Assembly (NCBI GenBank): GCA_028583415.1
Contig: CM053267.1
Location: forward strand, 17,925,814-17,989,813
From: Protea cynaroides
Lineage: Eukaryota > Streptophyta > Magnoliopsida > Proteales > Proteaceae
Length of the DNA: 64,000 nucleotides
Direction of reading: 5' to 3'
Below, piece by piece: positions 56,091 through 64,000 of this stretch. The first letter of the stretch is position 1. Each line of letters begins with the position of its first letter. Below the pieces are notes generated by a model, which did no database searches, was not told where the DNA came from, and worked only from the letters and a program-made list of their open reading frames with translations. The position numbers were made by a program, and so were the translations under genes.

Positions 56091-57586
56091 TAATTTTATA
56101 TTTTTTATTCCTTTTGCATTATGATTTTTTAGGGTGTTTTATAACTTATTGAGCTTAATAGAATTTATTTTATGAGTTTGGTATATTTTAGAAATCTTGT
56201 TAATTAATTAATAAAAGATGAAAAAATTCTAGTACTCTTAATAATAACGTTTTGAATTTCATGTAGGATTCTGACATGAAAAGAGTTTGTTTGGGCTTCC
56301 AAATGTGGTTTTAAAATCTAATCTGGAAATTGATCCAAATCTAAACCAGAGAAGGAAGGTTGCTACACACGGAAGGTTCACTATTGGAAAGCCTTGATTG
56401 ATTATTGGAAATCTTGAGGAGAATATACACAACTATAGAATCTTACAAAATTTAGTAGATTTGGGGGTGACAATTGTTTAATAATAGAATGATTTTTATC
56501 TAATCTAGGAATGAAGATTTTGTTTAATTTTTATTTCCATGTAATAAGATTGTCAAATCTAGGCATACCAATTTTAGTCTTGTATTTTGGCTATTTAAAC
56601 AATGTAAAACCTATGTAAAGAGCATTCAAGAGTGATTGAGAAAGAAGACAATGGCTGAAGAACAACTCTCTTTCTTTTGTGTTCTTGAAGAAGTCATGTG
56701 TGGCTAACTTTCTTATCTTTGGTTAGACGGAGCTGAAGCCATCATTGTAAACTTGTGAGGCTTGTTTTTATTTATTGATTTTTAATTGAATATTTGTTTT
56801 TCTTCCAATTTATGTGTATAATGATTGATGAATGGGTTGATTAGGAGTACTACTAATTGATTTATTTATTTAATCAATTGTTATATTAGAATTGAATTGC
56901 TATCAATTGATTCTATGTCAGTGGCAATAGGGATTGATGTTAATGGACAAGTTAATGTTATATTCCTAGGAGAAATCAGATTAAAATAATTAAACCACAC
57001 TGGTGTGTGCTTAACGTTTAATTTCAATCGTCTTTCCAATTGTTATTGTTATTCCTGAATCAAATCGAGAGCCTAGTCTTGAGATTGATTTAAGAGTAAG
57101 GGTGCTATTAATAAGCTATCTTTTAATAGGCCAATCTTAAGGAAAGACTAAGGATTTTAGGCCTAGTCCTAATTTTCTTGATTGATTATTCAATTGGAAT
57201 TGATTATCCTTTATGTCGATGAACAAGTTTATGAAGATGGTGTAAGTATCCTTTTGACCGATTAATCTTTGATATTTGTATTACCTTGCTCTTTATTCTT
57301 ACATTTTAGATAATTAATTATTGTTCTTTTCTACTGCAAACATACCCCCCTCCATACATAGAATAGCCAATGAAGTTGTGCTAATAAGATTAATCAGAAT
57401 TTGTTTTAGTACAATAATTGGTTACTTTCTGAGTCTTATTTTATTTTCATTTGTTTTTTTTTTTCTCTCTTTAGGATAATTAAACATTTTAATCTTGATC
57501 ATACAATCCTTGTGGGTTCGACCCTTACTTGCTACTATCTACGTTTTAAAGTAAGGTAATTTAATTTGAGCGCTCAACACGCATCA
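56091..57586 (+). repeat. 5' LTR of Athila-2
   Basis: 1496 bp, TGATAAGTGTATAATT ... CAACACGCATCA. It is homologous to the Athila-1 LTR. The right end is fixed by the primer site. Confidence 0.9.
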
Positions 57587-57591
57587 AATTT

Positions 57592-57609
57592 TGGCGCCGT
57601 TGCCGGGGA
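57592..57609 (+). other. Primer-binding site of Athila-2
   Basis: TGGCGCCGTTGCCGGGGA, the standard Athila-lineage site, five bases after the LTR end. Confidence 0.9.
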
Positions 57610-57680
57610 CTGTTTTGATTAAATTGATTTGTTTGGTTATTTAATTGATTTTTTTATTATCTGCTTGTTCTCTTAAGTGA

Positions 57681-59270
57681 ATGACCCGATCTTCTCATTT
57701 GGGAGAGTTGCAATTTGATCCAGAAATAGAAAGAACTCTGCACAAGCTAAGGAGAGAAAGTAGAAATACAACAAAAAATTCTTAAATGTAGCCATTGATT
57801 TAGCATCTGACAGCACTAGTAATTCAGACTTTGAAGAAATGGCAGACAACAACAACCGCACTCTTAAGGAATTAGCGGCTCCTAATCTGAACCAATAACC
57901 ACTCTGCATCGAGTATCCTAATCCCGATGTTGCCTTTGAACATAAATCTGGTCTAATCCATCTCCTTCCTACTTTTCGTGGTCTTGTAGGTGATGACCCA
58001 CACAAGCATCTAAAAGAATTCCATGTGGTATGTTCGAGCATGAAACCAACCGAAATTTTTGAGGAGCAAATCAAGTTGAAGGCGTTTCCATTCTCATTAG
58101 CAGACAATGCAAAAGATTGGCTTTATTACTTGCCATCAGGATCCATTACCACATGGAATGAGATGAGACGGCTTTTTTTGGAAAAGTATTTTCCAGCTTC
58201 AAGGGCAACCAATATTCGAAAGGAAATCTACGGTATTAGGCAATATAATGGAGAAACACTTCATGAATACTGGGAGCGATTCAAGAAGCTTTGCGCCAGC
58301 TGCCCTCATCACCAAATTAGTGAGCAATTACTCATTCAATACTTCTACGAAGGGCTTTCTCATACTGATAGGGGTATGATTGACGCAGCGAGTGGAGGAG
58401 CATTAGTGGATAAAACTTCAAGGGCAGCCCGTAATTTGATTGCAAATATGGCTGCTAACTCTCAGCAATTTGGTGTAAGAAATGACCCTCCATCGAACAA
58501 GGTTAATGAGGTAAGCACTTCTTCTCTTGAATTAAAAATTGTAGAATTGTCTTCACTTGTTCGTCAATTGGCTGTGGATAAGGTACAACAGATTCAAACT
58601 TGTGGAATTTGCTACATCACGGGACACCCAACTGATATGTGTCCCACGCTTCAAGAGGAATCTACAGAGCAAGCAAATGCTGTGGGTGGATTTCCAGGAC
58701 AACCTCAACGTAAGTACGATCCATACTCAAATACTTACAATCCGGGATGGAAGAATCACCCAAATCTCAGCTATGGTGATCAAGATGGCCCCAATCGTCA
58801 GTATGGGTATCAACAAGGCCAAAAACCTTTTCAATCTAGACAACAAGCACCTGCAAAGTTCAGGTATGACCTTGGAAGATATTGTTAAAACACTTGCCAA
58901 TGATTCATTACAATTTAAACAGGAAACAAGGGCAGGTATAAAGAACTTGGAGACTCAAATAAGCCAACTGGCCACTTCAATGAGTAGACTAGAGGCTCGA
59001 GGCTCGGGAAAGCTACCTTCGCAAACGATGGTGAATCCGAAGGAAAATGCAAATTCCATAATCTTGAGAAGTGGAAAAGAAATGGAGAATATAGAAAAGG
59101 AAAAATAGAAAGAGACCTCAAAATCAGCTCCGACATTTATTTTCTCATCTGGGGTAAACTCTAAACCTTCTATTTCCTCTATTCCTATTCAACCTCCTTT
59201 TCCTAGCAGGTTTGCTCAATCTAGAAAGGAAGAAAAAGAAAAGGAGATGTTGGAGATTTTCGAAAGGTAG
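57681..59270 (+). pseudogene. gag: Athila-2 gag
   Basis: The ATG at 57681 opens MTRSSHLGELQFDPEIERT, the usual Athila Gag start. A frameshift near 57770 and a stop at 57897 follow. The main frame then runs 57900-58888: HLLPTFRGLVGDDPHKHLKE, DNAKDWLYYLPSGSITTWNE, MRRLFLEKYFPASRATN, the knuckle CGICYITGHPTDMC (58601-58642) and YNPGWKNHPNLSYG. Another frameshift near 58860 shifts to the frame that holds IILRSGKEMENIEKEK. It is better preserved than Athila-1 gag but still broken. Confidence 0.87.
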
Positions 59271-60872
59271 AGATAAATATACCTCTTATTGAAGCAATTA
59301 AACAAGTGCCACGGTATGCTAAATTTCTTAAGGAATTGTGCACATCCAAGAGAAAATTGAAAGGAGATGAAAAGGTAAGTATGGGTGAAAATGTCTCAGC
59401 CGTTATTCAACGGAAGCTTCCCCCTAAGTGTAAAGACCCAGGTACATTCACTATCCCATGCAAAAAAGGTAACACCAATTTCAATAAAGCTATGTGAGAT
59501 TTAAGAGCATCAATTAATGTCATGCCTTATTCAATATATGTTTCATTAAATCTAGAACCTTTAAAAGAAACTGGTGTAACTATTCAATTAGCTAATAGAT
59601 CAAATGTATATCCTGAAGGTGTGATTGAGGATGTGTTAGTTCAAGTTAATGAATTGGTATTTCCTGCTGATTTTTATGTATTAAAAATGGAGGATGACTC
59701 ATCTCATAATTTTACACCTCTTTTGTTGGGTAGACCATTTTTAAAGACTGCTAAAACAAAAATAGATGTTCATGATGGTACCTTATCTATGGAATTTGAT
59801 GGCAAGATAGTTCACTTTAATATTTTTGAGGCTATGAGGTATCCTAGTGATATAAATTCTGTTTTTGCTATTGATATAATTGATTCTATGGTACAACAAG
59901 TTTTTGAATTAAATGGTGAAGATGAGTTGATGGTGGCCATTAGCAAACATTTGAATATCATGGATTTCAATTCAGAATTTGTGTTAAATGCTAAATTAGA
60001 GAAGATGTTGATGGCATTGCAGGTCTTACCTCCAATTCCAAAAAGATATGATGTTGCTCACATTGAGTTGCCTATATCTCATACAAGGTTGTTACCTTCC
60101 ATTGTGCAGGCACCTATCGTTGAGCTGAAACCACTTCCAGACCATCTCAAATATGTCTACTTAGGAGACAATGAGACGTTACCTATGATAATAGCAAGGG
60201 ACTTGACCAAGCTACAAGAGGAGAAACTCATTCGAATTTTGAGAGACCATAAGACAGCCATTGGGTGGACAATAGCCGACATTAAGGGAATCAGCCCGGC
60301 CATGTACATGCATCACATACTTCTTGAGGAGGGAGCCAAACCGATTAGAGAAGCACAGCGTAGACTCAACCCTCCTATGATGGAAGTTGTGAAGAAGGAG
60401 ATATTAAAGCTCCTTGATGTTGGAATTATCTATCCTATCTCTGATAGTAAGTGGGAAAGTCCGTTTCAGGTGCAATCTAAAAAGACGGGCATAACTGTTG
60501 TTAAGAATCAAAATAATGAGTTAATCCCTACTAGGATACAAAATGGGTGGCGTGTTTGTATTGATTATAGGAAATTGAATGTTTCAACTCGTAAAGACCA
60601 CTTTCCTCTTCCATTTATCGATCAAATGTTGGAGAGGTTAGCAGGTCGTTCGCACTATTGTTTTCTTGATGGTTACTCAGGTTACTATCAAATTGTGATT
60701 GCACCTGAAGATCAGGAGAAAACGACATTCACCTGCCCATTTGGTACCTTTGCTTACTGACGAATGCCGTTTGGTCTTTGCACCGCCCCAGCCACATTCC
60801 AGAGGTGTATGGTTAGCATTTTTTCTGATTATGTAGAGAACATTATAGAAGTTTTCATGGATGATTTTACTG
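59271..60872 (+). pseudogene. Athila-2 protease and reverse transcriptase, cut at the active site
   Basis: Protease: FLKELCTSKRKLKGDEKV, KCKDPGTFTIPC, then a stop at 59495 and an open 412-codon frame from 59522. That frame has LLLGRPFLKTAKTKIDVHDG. RT: LKYVYLGDNETLPMIIARDL, IGWTIADIKGISPAMYMHHI, VGIIYPISDSKWESP, WRVCIDYRKLNVSTRKDHFP and CFLDGYSGYYQIVIAPEDQE. A CGA-to-TGA stop follows at 60758, then RMPFGLCTAPATFQRCM and VFMDDFT, with an intact MDD box. Immediately after it the sequence becomes a D-type LTR. RNase H, integrase and 3' LTR are gone. Confidence 0.87.
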
Positions 60873-61283
60873 GTTAGCGGCACCTCCTTCTTCTTCCTAG
60901 CTCCTTCTCCTTTCCAACCTCCTTCTCTTCTCTAGAGTTTGTGAGAGACAATGGAAAGGATTTGAGGAGGTTTAAGGTGTATTTATAGACTAGAATTAGG
61001 GTTTAGTAACCCTATTAGGATTAGGAAGGTTCAGACATTAGGGTTTAGGAAAATGGGACCCATAGAGATCCAATTCCGGATCTCCGCACTCAGCTGCGCA
61101 GAGCTGACCGGTCGACCGGTACCATCGATCGGTCAACATAAAATGATGAATATTTGACCGTCTTTGATCCGATTTCGTACCTGTTTGTCATCTGCTCGTC
61201 CCGTCTGGCCCGGTGATGATCAGAAGACCTGCTACGACACAAAACCAAGGTTTAGACCGGGTTTACGGAATGCGGGTCTTACA
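60873..61283 (-). repeat. 3' LTR fragment of element D
   Basis: Only the last 411 bp in plus-strand order are present, aligning with the solo LTR at 41945-44280 from about 43855 to its end (GCGGGTCTTACA). The outer part of the LTR was lost where it meets Athila-2. It contains the motif GACCGGTCGACCGGTACC near 61105. Confidence 0.85.
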
Positions 61284-61295
61284 ACTCCCCCACCC
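61284..61295 (-). other. Polypurine tract of element D
   Basis: The minus strand reads GGGTGGGGGAGT directly before the LTR and directly after the pol stop. Confidence 0.85.
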
Positions 61296-64000
61296 TTAAA
61301 AGAAATTTCGGCCTCGAAATTTGAACGTACCTTGATCGTCGAAAAGGTTAGGATACTCCTTCCTCATCGCGCCCTCCTCTTCCCAAGTAATTTCTTCGAC
61401 ATTTTGGCTTCTCCAATGCACCTTCACATAATGGATATCCTTGGTTCGAAGTTGCTGTACTTTTCGACTTGAGAGCATCACAGGCACCACTTCGAATGTT
61501 AAGTCTTCAGTCAAGTCTGGGGGATTAGCGGTCAAGATGTGCGATGGATCTCTGACATACTTCTTCAATAATGATACATGGAACACGTTATGAACGCTTG
61601 ACATAGATGGTGGTAGAGACAATTGATATGCTACATTACCACGTCGGGTCAATATCTCATATGGTCCCACATACCTGGGGCATAGCTTCCCCTTCTTACC
61701 AAACCGTTTCAGACCTTGCACCGGTGATACCTTCAAGAATACTTTGTCACCCACTGCAAACTCCAGATCTCGACGTTGATTATCCGCATAATGCTTCTGT
61801 CGAACTTGAGCTGTCTTTACTCTCTCCTTGATTTTATCAATCACTTGGCAAGTTTCTTCAACAAACTCCGGTCCTATAATTCTTCTTTCTCCCACCTCGT
61901 TCCATAACAGAGGTGTACGACACTTCTTTCCATAGAGTGCTTCATATGGGGCCATCTGAATTGTAGCCTGATAATTGTTGTGGTAAGCGAACTCGATAAG
62001 TGATAGCTTCTCATCCCAAGCTCCCTTGAAATCTATTGCACAAGCTCGGAGCATATCTTCTAAAATTTGAATAGTTCGCTCTGACTGTCCGTCCGTCTGA
62101 GGGTGAAAAGTTGTACCAAACTTCAACTTGGTTCCCATAGCTTTCGGTAATCCTTCCCAGAACTTTGATGTAAAACGGAGATCTCTGTCAGATACTATAC
62201 TCTCTGGAACGCCATGAAGTTTGACTATATTATCAACATATAACTTGGCCAGTTTCTCCATGGTATACTGAGGTCTAACCGCAATAAATCGAGCTGTCTT
62301 GGTGAGTCGGGCGACTATAACCCAAACTGCATCCATTGACCTTGGTGTCAAAGGTAGGCTAGTGACGAAATCCATGGTAATGCAATCCCACTTCCATGCA
62401 GGTTCCGATAATGGCTGTAGTAAACCTGCGGGTCTTTGCCTTTCTGCTTTAACTTGTTGACAATTCAGACATTGGAACACGAAACGAGCTATATCTTCTT
62501 TCATACCCCTCCACCAATATAGTCTTCTTAAATCATGGTACATTTTGATACTTCCTGGATGTACCGAATATGGAGTGTAATGAGCTTCAGTCATAACTCG
62601 ATCTCTGATATTGCAGTCTTCACTCTCAGGTATACATAACCGTCCACGATACCTGAGTACCTTGTCTGAATCCAAGATAAAGTCAGGATTGCTCGTACCC
62701 TTCTCTAGGTCTTCTTGTACTGTCTTGAGATGTGGATCCTGTAGGATTGCTACCCTGACTTCATCAACTAGATCCGGTGAGATCTTCAAAGCTGCAAACA
62801 TCATGGTGAACTTATGAATTAAACCTTGCTCAACTGGATATTCTGCAGTCTCTATTATATATTCTTCATCAATTTCCATTGAACTTGAGGCTACAACACA
62901 CAATGCAGCATTTGTACTTGGCCCGGCCTCAGGTTTCAATGCCCACTTTCTGCTTAAGGCATCAGCCACCACATTTGCTTTACCCGGATGATACTGGATG
63001 TCACAATCATAATCTTTCAACAATTCCAGCCATCTCCTCTGTCTCATATTCATATCCTTTTGAGTGAAAAGATAAGTTAAGCTCTTGTGATCTGACTTGA
63101 TCTGAAACTTCTCACCATACAAGTAGTGTCTCCAAGTGTTGATTGCATGTATAACTGCTGCTAGCTCCAAATCATGCGTAGGATAGTTCTTTTCATGCTC
63201 TTTTAACTGTCTTGATGTGTAAGCAATCACCTGTTCTCCTTGCATCAATACGCACCCAATACCCAACCCTGAAGCATCCGTATAAAAGGTGAACGGTACG
63301 CTTGGTTCTGGGATGGTCAAGATAGGTGCAGAGACTAGTCTTGACTTCAGAGTCTGGAAACACTTCTCGCATTCATCTGTCCATATGAATTTCTCTCCCT
63401 TCTTGGTCAATCTAGTGAGTAGAACAGCGATCCTGGAGTAATCTTCCACGAATCATCTATAATAACCAGCCAACCCAAGGAAACTACGAATCTCCGCAAT
63501 AGATTTTGGTGCTTCCCATCCTACTATAGCAGCTATCATACTTGGATCAACCTTGATACCGTCTTCAAATACTACATGGCCCAAGAAAGCCACTTCCTTC
63601 AGCCAAAACTCACACTTCTTGAACTTAGCATAAAGTTTTTCTTGTCTTAGCCATTGTAGGACTGCCCTCAAATGCATTGTATGAGTCTCCATGTCCTTTG
63701 AGTAGACCAATATCTCATCGATGAATACGATGACCGAAGTGTCCAACATATCATGAAACACTCGGTTCATCAGTTCCATGAACGACGCTGGAGCATTGGT
63801 CAACCCGAAAGACATGACTAGAAACTCGTAATGCCCATACCTCATCCTGAAAGCAGTCTTCGGAATATCTCCGGCCTTGATCTTCAGTTGGTGATACCTC
63901 GATCAGAGATCAATCTTCGAGAAAACCTTTGCACCCTGCAATTGATCGAACAGATCATCGATTCTAGGCAAAGGATACCAATTCTTGATTGTTAACTTGT
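61296..64000 (-). pseudogene. Element D pol: RT, RNase H, integrase, chromodomain (5' end outside window)
   Basis: One reading frame runs from the window edge to TAA 61298-61296 with only two in-frame stops, both CGA-to-TGA (near 63902 and 63455). RT: NWYPLPRIDDLFDQLQGAKV, FSKIDL, MSFGLTNAPASF and the box FIDEILVYS, where the second Asp is Glu (63714-63716). RNase H: FTFYTDASGLGIGCVLMQGE and YPTHDLELAAVIHAINTWRH. Integrase: SVHPGSIKMYHDL...CLNCQ, WDCITMDFVTSLP, IVSDRDLRFTSKFW and HPQTDGQSERTIQ, with all DDE residues and the zinc ligands present. Chromodomain: LTFEVVPVMLS...VKVHWRSQNVEEITWEEEG. From 63449 the 717 codons are unbroken, so the RNase H/integrase part is nearly intact. Tekay/Del-type. 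Confidence 0.92.

Noticed and set aside
60888..60970. CTCCTTCTCC-rich stretch as a new promoter element
   Set aside because: The same stretch is part of all D-type LTRs (for example 43860-43925) and is simply their transcribed leader.

Overview
The window looks like repeat-rich nuclear DNA of a flowering plant. Almost every supportable coding stretch is retrotransposon-derived, and I found no host gene, tRNA, rRNA or CRISPR array. The evidence for a plant is the mix of LTR-retrotransposon lineages: Ty1/copia, Ty3/gypsy Tat with a second archaeal-type RNase H, Ty3/gypsy Athila, and Tekay/Del-type chromoviruses with a chromodomain. Remains of an L1-type LINE and plant-style TATA boxes and splice sites agree. 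The species cannot be named from this.

Layout. 1-1900: 5' end of a minus-strand copia element (open gag, tRNA-iMet primer site, LTR). 1900-3588: no gene, a 57-bp tandem repeat and a hairpin. 3589-5290: 3' LTR and part of the interior of a second copia element, minus strand. 5291-15330: Tat-1 (+): LTR, primer site, gag, protease, RT, RNase H, archaeal-type RNase H, integrase and a 54-bp repeat array, with a 2.3-kb solo LTR inside gag. 15331-30863: Tat-2 (+), starting abruptly in protease and split by element B. 17298-29245: element B, a complete 11.9-kb minus-strand chromovirus with two LTRs and a matching 5-bp target duplication. 30862-31634: copia LTR with an expanded AT microsatellite. 31635-34315: 3' end of an inverted Tat element (Tat-3) with an antisense accessory gene. 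34316-36130: little of note. 36130-36930: LINE remnant. 36996-46816: Athila-1 (+), an internal-deletion derivative whose 3' LTR holds two solo LTRs. 46817-54083: element C, a 5'-half chromovirus (minus). 54084-56090: another chromovirus LTR. 56091-60872: Athila-2 (+), truncated at the RT active site. 60873-64000: element D, a chromovirus (minus) that runs out of the window.

Main interest. Elements B and C are clearly different families, yet each carries, between its 5' LTR and gag, an antisense (plus-strand) gene for a protein resembling the 'putative plant transposon protein' domain. In B this gene appears to have its own 5' exon and a consensus intron, and it lies head-to-head with an intact gag. 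A family-specific motif cluster found in each LTR recurs between gag and this antisense gene. In both elements gag and protease are also separated by a short GT...AG segment (68 and 81 bp) whose removal would join Gag to Pro in frame, which suggests a splicing switch between Gag and Gag-Pol. Tat-3 carries an unrelated antisense accessory gene with its own intron. Three of the elements have a substitution in the RT YxDD box, so most copies look dead. Nothing here has been checked by search.
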